Shown one piece after another: positions 1 to 9,153 of a stretch of 64,000 bases of DNA. Made by a program: the position numbers and the translations under genes. The first letter of the stretch is position 1. Every line of letters starts with the position of its first letter. Source of the DNA: Rhizobium sp. EC-SD404 (GTDB lineage Bacteria; Pseudomonadota; Alphaproteobacteria; Rhizobiales; Rhizobiaceae); the NCBI RefSeq assembly GCF_902498825.1, contig NZ_LR701459.1, positions 3,147,890 through 3,211,889 on the forward strand. The letters run 5' to 3'. A model generated the notes under the pieces. It ran no database searches, was not told the origin of the DNA, and saw only the letters and a list, made by a program, of their open reading frames with translations.

Positions 1-756
1 GGTCGACGCCTCGCCCTGGATGACCGCCCTCGACGGTCGCACGATCGGAGCCGCCGTCAGCGGATCGCGCGGCGCCGGCATTGGCAGCGGCGGATTGACG
101 ATTTCGGGCGGCGGCGTGCTTTCGACCGCGTTGTCTTCGACAGTCGCCTCTTCCTCCAGTTCGGGAAGTTCGGCGGGGACGACGGGATTGAACCCCTCCG
201 TCTCGACGATGACGATGCCGCGCTGGTCGAGGACGGTCGCGACGGCGGTGGAGACGCGATCGATCGCGCCTTCGTAGCGACGCCCGGTCAATCCGGGATA
301 GGCGGCGGTTTGTTCCGCCAAGGTCGGTTCCCGCCGGGGCGGTACCATGCTGGACAGCCAGCTTTCTGCGAACACCGGCTCGCGCAGGAACTGGGGCTCG
401 TCGAGGCTGTCGGTCGAGATGTCGCGCAGGTAAGGCTTTTCGATGAATTGTGCCGCCCCGATCGCCGATGGGATGACCACGGCCAGCGCCAGCATCATGC
501 CCCAGAAGGAAGACCGCCCGCCCTTGGCGCCGACCGACCACAAACGCCAGATACCGACAAGCCCAAGCAGCAGCGCAAGCGCCGCGAAAAGCACGGACAA
601 GGCGGTGATGGCTACGAAATTGTCGGTCTGCAGCATTCCGAAGCGCTGGCCCGTTGCGGCGAAGCCGAACAGCAGGATGCCGAAGACGCCCAAGCGGCCG
701 GCCCATGCCCCGCTTCTCGACCCTGGCCGTTCGTATCGCACCGCCGTCCGGATCAA
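1..756 (-). CDS. DUF1499 membrane protein, 3' end cut by window
   Basis: The C-terminus lies beyond base 1; 252 codons are visible. Seen: three hydrophobic segments at about residues 20-41, 47-70 and 84-102, then a soluble part with the pattern TAAYPGLTGRRYEGAIDRV, which resembles the start of a DUF1499 domain, followed by a Pro/Glu-rich stretch. The start chosen is a TTG at 756 because GGAG lies 7 nt upstream and the frame stays open with coding-like composition; the next ATG would delete the first membrane segment. Family knowledge: DUF1499 proteins of Hyphomicrobiales often carry N-terminal membrane helices; their function is unknown. The plus-strand open frames in this stretch have no recognisable protein features and are shadows. 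The family call rests on one motif region, so it is moderate. Confidence 0.7.
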   Translation of the reverse strand, partial: MIRTAVRYERPGSRSGAWAGRLGVFGILLFGFAATGQRFGMLQTDNFVAITALSVLFAALALLLGLVGIWRLWSVGAKGGRSSFWGMMLALAVVIPSAIGAAQFIEKPYLRDISTDSLDEPQFLREPVFAESWLSSMVPPRREPTLAEQTAAYPGLTGRRYEGAIDRVSTAVATVLDQRGIVIVETEGFNPVVPAELPELEEEATVEDNAVESTPPPEIVNPPLPMPAPRDPLTAAPIVRPSRAVIQGEAST

Positions 757-925
757 ATGCTTCTCCTTGCCTGCCCCTGTCTGCTCTTATCCGACTCCCG
801 CCCATCGTGTCAGCCGGTACTCAAGCTCTAGCTGCCACAGTTAAGCCAAGCTTTGCCGAAATGTATAAGCGCGTGGGCGAAAGCTCGCGGGGCGGGTCTG
901 GTTTGGTTCAGGTACGGAGAGACCT

Positions 926-1318
926 ATGGGGACCTTTATCCCGTCGGCCGCGGCCGGCGTTTCCGCCAATGCAGCACCCTTATTGCCGCGACCGCGTCGC
1001 GACTACGCTCTTGATCTTCTCGAACTCGAAATGGCGCTCGACAGCGCTCAACCCTGTGCCAACGGTTTCGCAGACAGTGTCCGCGAAGTCACACGAGCAC
1101 TCGGCGGCACCTACCTGTTCGATCTTCCGGCATCCGGCATTCTGGAGGGCAAGCAGCGCATCGCAGCCCTCAGCATGCCGATCGGAGCGGGTGGCACGGT
1201 CGTTTTCGTGCTGCTGAGCGAAGATGGCTCATCGGTCAGCGTCGACATGGTCACGGAGGAAACGGCCGACCTTGCCCGTTTCGCCGAGGCTTTTCTGACG
1301 CTCCACCAACATCTTTGA
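926..1318 (+). CDS. Hypothetical protein, 130 aa
   Basis: I do not recognise this protein. The start ATG is preceded by GGAGAG at 5 nt. Residues 1-25 are Pro/Ala-rich without a clear signal peptide. Residues 27-130 look like a compact alpha/beta domain: a helix of the type ALDLLELEMALDSA, two strands around AALSMPIGAGGTVVFVLLSE, and a C-terminal helix ending at TLHQHL. There are no cysteine pairs, membrane segments or repeats beyond one Cys near residue 45. It diverges from the DUF1499 gene and is followed by about 200 nt without a gene, so it is probably monocistronic. The overlapping plus frame at 654-1217 has shadow-like composition and is rejected. That it is a real gene is supported by the ribosome binding site and amino-acid composition only. 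Confidence 0.6.
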   Translation: MGTFIPSAAAGVSANAAPLLPRPRRDYALDLLELEMALDSAQPCANGFADSVREVTRALGGTYLFDLPASGILEGKQRIAALSMPIGAGGTVVFVLLSEDGSSVSVDMVTEETADLARFAEAFLTLHQHL

Positions 1319-1523
1319 GCTCGTCAGAGCCCTGAAGGCGCTTCGCTGAGCGGTATGTAAGAAGGACGGAATATTTCCGTTCATTTTGCATATCGCCGGT
1401 GCTATGTGCCGGATTACAGACTCCCCGACGCCTCCACTGCGCCGCTGAGCCCGTCTGTGTGGCTTGCCGAACGTCAATCGGTGGGCCCGCTCTGCTCTTT
1501 TCGGGTGCGCTCCATTGAACGCT

Positions 1524-2327
1524 ATGTCCACAACTGCCGATCCGACGATACTCACGCTGAAGTGGGGCGATCGATATGGCTCCGACTATGTCAACACGCT
1601 CTACCGGGCTGCGGAGAGCCAAATGGCCGGGCGCAGGTTCCGCTTTCTGTGCTTCACCGATGAAAGCAGCGGACTTCTGAACACGATCGAGACGCGCCCG
1701 ATCCCCGACATGCCGATCGACCGGTCCGTCTGGACGCACGGCATGTTCCCCAAGCTTTTCATGTTCATCCCGGAAATCATCGCAATCGGCACACCGGTCC
1801 TCTTCCTCGATCTCGACGTCATGATCACCGGAGATCTGGCGCGGATGTTCGATCGCATCGCGGCTGTTGGCGGACTGCACGTCATTCGGGAATGGAACCC
1901 GACGATCTGGCGCGCCCTTCCGGTCAAGTGGCGGCCGAACCGGGGCTCGAATTCGTCCGTGGTCGGTTTTCGCGCAGGCGAGCAGCCTCATCTCTGGTCA
2001 ATGTTCCAGAAAGATCCCGAAGGCGTGATGACGACCTATCGGAACGACCAGATCTTCATCGATGCGCATGCCAAAGACCGGCATTATTGGCCGAACTCCT
2101 GGTGCGGCAGCTTCAAGCGGCATTGCGCCTGGCACTGGCCGCTGAACTACGTCTTCACAACCCCTGCCCGTCCAAGAGACTTTAGCGTACTGACATTCCA
2201 CGGGCGGCCGGACTACCACTCGCTGCTTCTGGAAGACGGCGCAAAGCGCTGGGGCACGGAATGGCGGTTCGGCAGAAAGCCGGTGTCCTGGGTAAAGGAC
2301 TATTGCGACCGTTTCCGGTCGCTCTGA
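1524..2327 (+). CDS. Glycosyltransferase, DXD-type (GT8-like)
   Basis: Predicted nucleotide-sugar-dependent glycosyltransferase, cytoplasmic, 267 aa. Seen: an N-terminal strand ILTLKWGDRYGSDYVNTLY, the phrase FLCFTDE at about residues 41-47, the metal-binding DXD in LFLDLDVMI (DLD at 96-98), and a C-terminal segment with VLTFHGRP near residue 235. This order (KWG..Y..NILY, FTDD, LDLD, FHG.P) matches a family of small rhizobial transferases usually annotated as glycosyltransferases; the sugar donor and acceptor cannot be told. I chose the ATG at 1524; an in-frame TTG at 1464 would add 20 residues of poor composition. No polysaccharide gene cluster is nearby, so this is an orphan transferase. 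It converges on ppdK with a GC-rich hairpin between them. Confidence 0.75.
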   Translation: MSTTADPTILTLKWGDRYGSDYVNTLYRAAESQMAGRRFRFLCFTDESSGLLNTIETRPIPDMPIDRSVWTHGMFPKLFMFIPEIIAIGTPVLFLDLDVMITGDLARMFDRIAAVGGLHVIREWNPTIWRALPVKWRPNRGSNSSVVGFRAGEQPHLWSMFQKDPEGVMTTYRNDQIFIDAHAKDRHYWPNSWCGSFKRHCAWHWPLNYVFTTPARPRDFSVLTFHGRPDYHSLLLEDGAKRWGTEWRFGRKPVSWVKDYCDRFRSL

Positions 2328-2350
2328 AAGGCGCTGTCCTTCAAGCGTAT

Positions 2351-2380
2351 GGCCGGGATGCCTTGCGCGGCACCCCGACC
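2351..2380. terminator. GC-rich hairpin between convergent genes
   Basis: A 12-bp stem (GGCCGGGATGCC with GGCACCCCGACC, two G-U type mismatches depending on strand) closes a 6-nt loop, lying in the 69-nt gap between the convergent glycosyltransferase and ppdK. No U-tract follows on either side, so it may be a bidirectional barrier or 3' stabiliser and not a classic intrinsic terminator. Confidence 0.45.
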
Positions 2381-2396
2381 GGATCGGAAAACCAGC

Positions 2397-5069
2397 CTAT
2401 TCGGACTGTGCTCCGCGGATCGAGGCCTGCGCCGCCGCAAGCCGTGCGATCGGCACGCGGAACGGCGAGCACGACACGTAGTCGAGCCCGGTCGCTTCGC
2501 AGAACGCGATTGAGGACGGATCGCCGCCATGCTCGCCGCAAATGCCGAGCTTGATGTCTGGCCGCTCGGCCCGTCCCGCCTTTGACGCGATTTCCACGAG
2601 CGCGCCGACGCCGTCGATGTCGATGGAGACGAACGGGTCCTGTTCGATGATGCCCTTCTGCTGATAGGTTTGCAGGAAGGTGGCGGCATCGTCGCGCGAA
2701 ATGCCGAAGGTCGTCTGCGTCAGGTCGTTCGTACCGAAGGAGAAGAACTCCGCCGTCTCGGCGATGGAGCCGGCGCGAATGGCGGCCCGCGGCAGTTCGA
2801 TCATCGTGCCAACCAGATAATCGAAGCGGGCGCCGTTTTCTGCCATCACCTCTTCGGCCACGGCATCGATGCGCGCCTTCACGAAGTCCAGTTCGCTCTT
2901 CAGGCCTACCAGCGGAACCATGACTTCGGGCACAACCATCTCACCCGCCTTGCCGGCAGCTTCGACGGCCGCTTCGAAGATCGCGCGCGCCTGCATCTCC
3001 GCGATCTCGGGATAGGAGATTGCCAGGCGGCAGCCACGATGGCCGAGCATTGGGTTGAATTCGTGCAGCGCCTCGACGCGTTCACGCAGCAGGTCCTCGG
3101 CGACACCCATCGCCTCGCAGACTTCCGCGATTTCCTCGTCCGTCTTGGGCAGAAACTCGTGCAGCGGCGGATCAAGCAATCGGATCGTCACGGGAAGGCC
3201 CGCCATGATGTCGAACAGTTCGACAAAATCCGAGCGCTGCATCGGCAGGAGCTTGGCAAGCGCCTCGCGGCGGCCTTCTTCGTTGTCGGCGAGGATCATC
3301 TCGCGCATCGCCACGATGCGCTTGCCTTCGAAAAACATGTGCTCGGTGCGGCAAAGCCCGATGCCCTCGGCACCGAACGAGCGCGCGGCTTTAGCGTCCG
3401 CCGGCGTTTCGGCGTTGGTGCGCACCTTCATGCGCCGCGCGGCGTCGGCCCACTCCATGAGCTTGCCGAAATCGCCCGAGAGTTCGGGCTGCAGCATGGT
3501 CACCTTGCCGCGGATGACCTGACCGGTCGAACCGTCGAGCGTGATCACATCGCCCTTTTTCAGCAGTCCGGACGGCGTCTGGATCGTTTCCGCCTTCATG
3601 TCGACGCGGATGCCGCCTGCACCCGAGACACAGGGCGTTCCCATGCCGCGGGCAACGACAGCCGCGTGGCTCGTCATACCGCCGCGCGTCGTCAGAATGC
3701 CTTCCGAGGCATGCATGCCGTGGATGTCTTCCGGGCTCGTCTCGATGCGAACGAGGATAACGGGCCGGCCCTCCTTGGCCTTGGCTACGGCATCTTCGGA
3801 AGTAAACACGATCTCGCCGGTCGCCGCGCCCGGCGATGCCGGCAGGCCTTTGGCAATCACGTCGCGCGTCGAACCCGGGTCGATGGTCGGATGCAACAAC
3901 TGGTCGAGCGATGCGGGATCGACGCGGCACACGGCCTCGTTCGGGGTGATGACGCCTTCCGCCGCCATGTCGACGGCAATCCTCAAAGCGGCCTTCGCCG
4001 TCCGCTTGCCGGAGCGCGTCTGCAGCATCCAGAGCTTGCCGCTTTCGACCGTGAACTCCACATCCTGCATGTCGCGGTAGTGCGCTTCCAGCCGGTCGCA
4101 GATGGCGGTGAATTCGCCGAACGTCTCCGGCATCAGCTTTTCAAGCGATGGCTTGTCGGAACCGGACTCAATGCGCGCCTGTTCGGTCAGGTCCTGGGGC
4201 GTGCGGATACCGGCGACGACATCCTCACCCTGCGCATTGACGAGGAACTCGCCGTAAAGCCGCTTCTCACCGGTCGATGGATTGCGCGTGAAAGCCACGC
4301 CCGTCGCCGAGGTATTGCCGAGATTGCCGAACACCATCGCCTGCACGTTGACGGCAGTGCCCCAGGCGGCGGGAATGTTGTGGAGCTGTCGGTAGGTGAT
4401 CGCGCGTGCGTTCATCCAGCTCGAAAACACCGCGCCGATCGCGCCCCATAGCTGGGCGGAAGGCTCCTGCGGGAACGGTGCGCCGGTTTCCTGCTCGACC
4501 AATGCCTTGAACCGCGTGATCACGCCCTGCCAGTCGGCGGCGCTCATATCGGTGTCCAGCTCGTAGCCGAGCGTCGCCTTGGCATCTTCGAGGATTTCCT
4601 CGAAATGCTCGTGTTCGACATCGAGAACGACGCTCGAATACATCTGGATGAAGCGGCGGTAGCTGTCGTAGGCGAAGCGTTCGTCACCGGCATCCTTGGC
4701 GAGAGCGACGACCGTGTCGTCGTTGAGGCCGAGATTGAGGACGGTGTCCATCATGCCCGGCATCGATGCGCGCGCGCCGGAGCGCACGGAAAGGAGCAGC
4801 GGCTTTTCCTGGCCACCGAACTCACGGCCGACCGACTGACCGACGGAAGCCAGCGCGGCATCGACGTCCGCTTCGAGCGTCTCCGGATAGGCTTTGCCGT
4901 GATCGTAGAACCACTTGCAAACCTCGGTCGTGATGGTGAAACCTGGCGGCACGGGAAGCCCCAGACCGCACATCTCTGCGAGATTGGCGCCCTTGCCTCC
5001 GAGGAGATTACGGTCGGAAGCGCTACCCTCAGCCTTGCCGTCGCCGAAACCATAGACCCACTTTGCCAT
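2397..5069 (-). CDS. ppdK: Pyruvate, phosphate dikinase
   Basis: Interconverts pyruvate + ATP + Pi and phosphoenolpyruvate + AMP + PPi in the cytoplasm, linking gluconeogenesis and glycolysis. 890 aa, the full length of bacterial PPDKs. Seen in order: an N-terminal ATP-grasp nucleotide-binding domain beginning MAKWVYGFGDG with NLLGGKGANLAEM; the central phosphohistidine domain with GGMTSHAAVVARGMG, where the swivelling catalytic His is residue 468; and the C-terminal PEP-binding barrel ending in GICGEHGGDPSS with catalytic Cys844. TTRGGMTSH also holds the threonine two residues before the His that regulatory proteins phosphorylate in this family. It lies downstream of the PilZ gene with 126 nt between, so it may have its own promoter. 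No PPDK regulatory protein gene is in the window. Confidence 0.97.
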   Translation of the reverse strand: MAKWVYGFGDGKAEGSASDRNLLGGKGANLAEMCGLGLPVPPGFTITTEVCKWFYDHGKAYPETLEADVDAALASVGQSVGREFGGQEKPLLLSVRSGARASMPGMMDTVLNLGLNDDTVVALAKDAGDERFAYDSYRRFIQMYSSVVLDVEHEHFEEILEDAKATLGYELDTDMSAADWQGVITRFKALVEQETGAPFPQEPSAQLWGAIGAVFSSWMNARAITYRQLHNIPAAWGTAVNVQAMVFGNLGNTSATGVAFTRNPSTGEKRLYGEFLVNAQGEDVVAGIRTPQDLTEQARIESGSDKPSLEKLMPETFGEFTAICDRLEAHYRDMQDVEFTVESGKLWMLQTRSGKRTAKAALRIAVDMAAEGVITPNEAVCRVDPASLDQLLHPTIDPGSTRDVIAKGLPASPGAATGEIVFTSEDAVAKAKEGRPVILVRIETSPEDIHGMHASEGILTTRGGMTSHAAVVARGMGTPCVSGAGGIRVDMKAETIQTPSGLLKKGDVITLDGSTGQVIRGKVTMLQPELSGDFGKLMEWADAARRMKVRTNAETPADAKAARSFGAEGIGLCRTEHMFFEGKRIVAMREMILADNEEGRREALAKLLPMQRSDFVELFDIMAGLPVTIRLLDPPLHEFLPKTDEEIAEVCEAMGVAEDLLRERVEALHEFNPMLGHRGCRLAISYPEIAEMQARAIFEAAVEAAGKAGEMVVPEVMVPLVGLKSELDFVKARIDAVAEEVMAENGARFDYLVGTMIELPRAAIRAGSIAETAEFFSFGTNDLTQTTFGISRDDAATFLQTYQQKGIIEQDPFVSIDIDGVGALVEIASKAGRAERPDIKLGICGEHGGDPSSIAFCEATGLDYVSCSPFRVPIARLAAAQASIRGAQSE

Positions 5070-5195
5070 CCAGCTTCTCCCGTTGGACGTCGAACCGTCT
5101 GCAGTGCGCTTATAGAATATCTACGCCGGAATAAACGGTCTCTTTGGTGGTGTGCACCATCGTCTGAAGAGTTAGCAGGGGACGGCGTCGGCCGA

Positions 5196-5525
5196 TCAGG
5201 CGCGGGCGAGCGCCCCCGACCGGAAGAACGATTCGACCTTGGCCGTGGTGTTGGTCGAGTTCTTGAACATGACGCCGATGCGCTGTGGCGACCGCCACAC
5301 GATCCGACCCTGCAGCCAACCAAGCTCTGGAGAATGAATGTCGACTTCATCGCCCTTGTTCAGCGATGCGTAGGCACTGATCCGAATGGAAATGCCGGTG
5401 CGCGATAAATCGAAGGCTCGACCGCGATGGACGCGCTCGCCATGCCTGACTTCTACATCGATCTCGCAGCGCCGTCTCGGCTCACGCCGCTTGCCTGGAA
5501 GCATCATGCTCTCCGACAATTTCAA
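5196..5525 (-). CDS. PilZ domain protein
   Basis: Predicted cyclic-di-GMP-binding effector, 109 aa, essentially a single PilZ domain. Seen: the N-terminal arginine motif in KRREPRRRC (residues about 12-20), and the downstream DLSRTGISI, corresponding to the (D/N)xSxxG motif; together they are the two c-di-GMP contacts of the family. It continues with a six-stranded barrel-like region including GWLQGRIVWRSPQRIGVMF. It sits between smc (76 nt upstream) and ppdK. Its output is unknown; stand-alone PilZ proteins act by binding partners. Two other c-di-GMP enzymes lie in this window, at 18642-21551 and 44661-46181, but nothing in the sequence links them functionally. Confidence 0.88.
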   Translation of the reverse strand: MKLSESMMLPGKRREPRRRCEIDVEVRHGERVHRGRAFDLSRTGISIRISAYASLNKGDEVDIHSPELGWLQGRIVWRSPQRIGVMFKNSTNTTAKVESFFRSGALARA

Positions 5526-5601
5526 ATCACTCGTAGCATGCCCGATCAGGCGTTAAGTTTCAGGAAATGCGCAAATTCGACTTTGCTGCACTTTAGGCGG
5601 C

Positions 5602-8600
5602 TCAGCTCGCCTCGCGGATCTGCTCGGCGGTTTCGAGATCGACCGAGACTAGCTGTGACACGCCCTGCTCGGCCATGGTGACGCCAAAAAGCCGGTTCAT
5701 GCGCGCCATGGTGATCGGATTGTGGGTGATGAGAATGAAGCGCGTCTCGGTCGATGCCGCCATCTCATCCATCAGGTTGCAGAAGCGCTCGACATTGTGG
5801 TCGTCGAGCGGCGCATCGACCTCGTCCAGCACGCAGATCGGTGCCGGGTTCGTCAGGAACACCGCAAAGATCAGCGCCATCGCCGTCAGCGCCTGCTCGC
5901 CGCCAGAAAGCAGCGTCATGGTCTGCGGCTTCTTGCCGGGCGGACGGGCGAGGATTTCTAGCCCTGCCTCCAGCGGATCGTCGGATTCGATCAATTGCAG
6001 CTCCGCCGTTCCACCACCGAAGAGATGCGTGAAAAGCCGCTGAAACTGCGCATTGACGACATCGAAGGCGGCAAGCAGGCGCTCGCGACCCTCACGGTTG
6101 AGGCTCTGGATAGCGCCGCGCAGCTTGCGGATCGCTTCGATCACGTCTTCACGTTCGCCGACGATCTGGTCTAGCCGCTCGGTTAACTCCTGGCTTTCCG
6201 CTTCAGCTCGAAGATTGACGGCGCCGAGCCGCTCGCGATCGACCTTCAGTTGCTCCAGCCGTCGATCGGTCACCATCGCGTCGGGCAAGGGCTGGTCGTG
6301 GGCAAGCCCGGTGTGCCGGATTGCCTCGTGCGGATGGCAGCCAAGCGCATCGCGGATGCGCGCCTCGATCTCGTCGCGCCGTTCCCGCGCGGCGTGCAGG
6401 CGCTCTTCCGCCCGTCCGCGCTCCTCGCGCGACGTGGCCAGCGCGGAAAGGGCGTCATTGGCGCCTTGGTCGAGCTTCTTCTGGCGGGCATCGGCCTCAT
6501 TCAGCCGGTCGCGGGCCTCGCGCCGCAACCTGTCGGCTTCTTTCAACTGCCCGGAAAGTGCTGCGCGCTTCTCGTCCATGTCGTCGGGCGACGTGTCGAG
6601 CGTCTCGGCCTCGGCGGTCGCTTCTTCCTGGCGCTTCTTGAGCTCGGCAATGTGCGCTTCGGCACCGGCGGCGCGCTCCATCCACGCCCTGCGCTCGTCG
6701 TCGATGGCATCGACGCGGCGGCCGCGTGCTTCCTTCTCCCGCAAGCCCGAATCGTGTCGTGACCGAGCTTCCGCTGCGGCCGTGCGGCTTTGCGCCAGTA
6801 CGAGCGTTGCAGCGGACAAGCGCTGATCGAGGGCCGAAAGATCCGGCGCTTCGGCAAGCTGCGCCCTTGCCTCTGCCGACGCTTCGCTCAGTTCGGCGAG
6901 CGTGGCGGACGTCTGGGCAGTGGTTTCATCGAGTACCGCCTTGCGGCTCGCAAATTGGCCGGCCGCCCGCTCGGCGTCCTGCAATACGTCGCGCGCACGA
7001 TCGACGTGCCGTGCCGCCTCGTCGCGCTTGCTGCGCAGAAGCTTCATCGCTTCCGTGGACGCCTGAACGGCCGCCTTGGCAGCGTTAAGAGCGGCGTCGG
7101 CCTTCTCGACATTCTCGGAGGCAGAGACGGCTTCCGCATCGAGCTCGGCCAACCGGTTCTTCTGTTCGAGCCTGAGTGCCGCTGCCGTCGGCGCGTCCGC
7201 CCCGGCCACGAAACCATCCCAGCGCCACAAGGCCCCGTCGCGAGACACGATCCGCTGCCCGGGCTTCAACAGCGTTTGGATGCGCGGTCCGTTCGAAGCT
7301 TCGACGAGCCCCACCTGCCGCAGCCGTCGCGCCAGTGCCGGGGGCGCATCGACATGGTCTGCCAGCCGCTCAACGCCCTCCGGCAGGTCACCATCTGCCT
7401 CGCCTGTGCCGGTCAAACGCCAGTAGGCTGGGGCGCGCTCGTCGAGCGGCTGGTCGAGATCGTCGCCAAGTGCAGCCCCCAAGGCTTTCTCGAAGCCGCG
7501 GTCGACCCGCATGCTTTCCACGGCGGCCGGATAGTCGCCGGCGCCCGCACCGCCCGCGAGCATCTTTCGGATGGTGCGCGCTTCCGTCTCTATGGCGTTC
7601 AGCGCCGCGCGCGCATTGTCGAGCGGGCCGCGCATCTGCGGCTCGCGCTCACGGGCCCGCTCCAGCGCGGTTTCCGCATCGGCCAGCTGAAGCCGCAGCA
7701 CTTCCGCCTCGGCCAGCACGGCCTCCAGCGCCTGCCGTTTCGCTTCCGGATCGGGCAAGCCGGCGATCTTCGCATTGATCTCGTCGCGTTCCTTCTCGAT
7801 CGCGCGCAGTTGCCCGGCCGTGCGCGCTTCCCGCTCGCTCAAGTCGCGCAGGCTGCGCTCCAGCTGATTGCGCGCGGCTGCAGCCTCCGCCCGCTCGGCA
7901 GTGATCGCGGCGACGACCGCTTCCGCCTCGGCCAGAGCACCTGCAGTTCGTTCGACCGCCGCCTGCGTCTGTGTTTCGAGATCGACGGATGCGGCCAGCA
8001 ACGATTTCAGTTCGGCCTGCTCGGTATCGAGCTTTGCGATCGCGCCTTTGTTGTCGGTGATCAGCGCTTCTTCGCGGGCGATGTCGCGAACGAGCTGGGC
8101 CAACCGCTGCTGCAATTCGCTGCGGCGGCGGGTGATGCGATCGGCTTCGGCGTCGAGCTGAGTCCTGGCGATTTCCAGGCGCTGCAGCGCGGCCCCGGCC
8201 TTTCCGGCCGCGTCGCGCAATTCGGGGATACGATGCGCGCCGATGGCCTGAGCCTTCACCGCTTCCATCTGCGCCTGCGCCCGCTCGGCCACCGTGCGCG
8301 TCGCCTGCGCAAGGACGGACTGAGCATCGCCTTCAGCCTTCTTGTCGCCAACCCAGCGGATATGCAGCAATGTCGCCTCGGCGGCGCGAATGTCGGCGGA
8401 AAGCTGCTTGAAGCGGTTCGCCTGCCGCGCCTGACGCTTCAGGCTATCGATCTGGCTGCGCAGCTCGCCGGTCACGTCGTCGAGGCGCTCGAGGTTCGTT
8501 TCGGCTGCCCGCAGGCGCAGTTCCGCCTCGTGCCGCCGGGAATGCAATCCCGAAATGCCGGCTGCTTCTTCCAGCAGTTGGCGGCGGGCCTGGGGCTTTG

Positions 8601-9063
8601 CCTGGATGAGCTCGCCAATACGGCCCTGCCCCACCATCGACGGCGAGCGCGCGCCGGTCGAGGCATCGGCAAAGAGCAGCTGCACGTCCTTGGCTCGCGC
8701 TTCCTTGCCGTTGATGCGGTAGACGGACCCAGCCTCCCGCTCGATCCGGCGCGTTACCTGGATTTCGTCCTGGTCGTTGAAACCAGCCGGTGCCGTGCGG
8801 TCCGAATTGTCGAGGTAGAGCCCGACTTCGGCCGTGTTGCGCGCCGGACGATTGCCGGATCCCGAGAAGATCACGTCGTCCATGCCGGACGCGCGCATGT
8901 TCTTGTAGGAGTTTTCGCCCATCACCCAGCGGATCGCTTCCACGAGGTTGGACTTGCCGCAGCCATTGGGACCGACGACGCCGGTCAAGCCGCGCTCGAT
9001 GATGAATTCGGACGGCTCGACGAAGGATTTGAAGCCGATCAGGCGAAGCTTTGTGAACCTCAT
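5602..9063 (-). CDS. smc: Chromosome segregation ATPase SMC
   Basis: Core ATPase of the SMC-ScpAB condensin that compacts and segregates the chromosome. 1153 aa, the usual bacterial length. Seen: N-terminal head with Walker A GPNGCGKSN (residues 31-39); long heptad-rich coiled coils rich in Ala, Glu and Arg; a hinge region around the middle (roughly residues 500-640, with DYPAAVESMRVDRGFEKAL at its start); the second coiled coil; and the C-terminal head with the ABC signature LLSGGEQALTAMAL and Walker B PICVLDEVDAPLDDHN. ScpA and ScpB genes are not in the window. It begins 90 nt after the dsbA-type gene, and a terminator separates the two, so it should have its own promoter. The 1028-aa plus-strand frame across it is a GC-skew shadow. 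Confidence 0.97.
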   Translation of the reverse strand: MRFTKLRLIGFKSFVEPSEFIIERGLTGVVGPNGCGKSNLVEAIRWVMGENSYKNMRASGMDDVIFSGSGNRPARNTAEVGLYLDNSDRTAPAGFNDQDEIQVTRRIEREAGSVYRINGKEARAKDVQLLFADASTGARSPSMVGQGRIGELIQAKPQARRQLLEEAAGISGLHSRRHEAELRLRAAETNLERLDDVTGELRSQIDSLKRQARQANRFKQLSADIRAAEATLLHIRWVGDKKAEGDAQSVLAQATRTVAERAQAQMEAVKAQAIGAHRIPELRDAAGKAGAALQRLEIARTQLDAEADRITRRRSELQQRLAQLVRDIAREEALITDNKGAIAKLDTEQAELKSLLAASVDLETQTQAAVERTAGALAEAEAVVAAITAERAEAAAARNQLERSLRDLSEREARTAGQLRAIEKERDEINAKIAGLPDPEAKRQALEAVLAEAEVLRLQLADAETALERAREREPQMRGPLDNARAALNAIETEARTIRKMLAGGAGAGDYPAAVESMRVDRGFEKALGAALGDDLDQPLDERAPAYWRLTGTGEADGDLPEGVERLADHVDAPPALARRLRQVGLVEASNGPRIQTLLKPGQRIVSRDGALWRWDGFVAGADAPTAAALRLEQKNRLAELDAEAVSASENVEKADAALNAAKAAVQASTEAMKLLRSKRDEAARHVDRARDVLQDAERAAGQFASRKAVLDETTAQTSATLAELSEASAEARAQLAEAPDLSALDQRLSAATLVLAQSRTAAAEARSRHDSGLREKEARGRRVDAIDDERRAWMERAAGAEAHIAELKKRQEEATAEAETLDTSPDDMDEKRAALSGQLKEADRLRREARDRLNEADARQKKLDQGANDALSALATSREERGRAEERLHAARERRDEIEARIRDALGCHPHEAIRHTGLAHDQPLPDAMVTDRRLEQLKVDRERLGAVNLRAEAESQELTERLDQIVGEREDVIEAIRKLRGAIQSLNREGRERLLAAFDVVNAQFQRLFTHLFGGGTAELQLIESDDPLEAGLEILARPPGKKPQTMTLLSGGEQALTAMALIFAVFLTNPAPICVLDEVDAPLDDHNVERFCNLMDEMAASTETRFILITHNPITMARMNRLFGVTMAEQGVSQLVSVDLETAEQIREAS

Positions 9064-9101
9064 CCGTCACGTTCCAGCATGACGAAAGATGAGCTCAAAG
9101 A

Positions 9102-9133
9102 AAAAGGCGGACGCGCGAGCGCATCCGCCTTTT
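9102..9133 (-). terminator. Intrinsic terminator of the dsbA-type gene
   Basis: Perfect 10-bp inverted repeat (AAAAGGCGGA / TCCGCCTTTT) with a 12-nt loop, beginning 20 nt after the stop of the minus-strand dsbA-type gene. Read on the minus strand the stem ends in CTTTTTC, a U-tract. The A/U-flanked stem could also work on the plus strand, but no plus gene ends here. Confidence 0.85.
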
Positions 9134-9153
9134 CCGAAACTGAAAATGTGCGG

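Noticed and set aside
310..1217. Plus-strand frames at the window start (310-831, 443-844, 654-1217)
   Set aside because: They run antisense to the truncated DUF1499 gene or overlap the 130-aa gene out of frame, and have no protein-like features.
2670..4451. 593-aa plus-strand frame
   Set aside because: Antisense to ppdK, no motif, no ribosome binding site of note.
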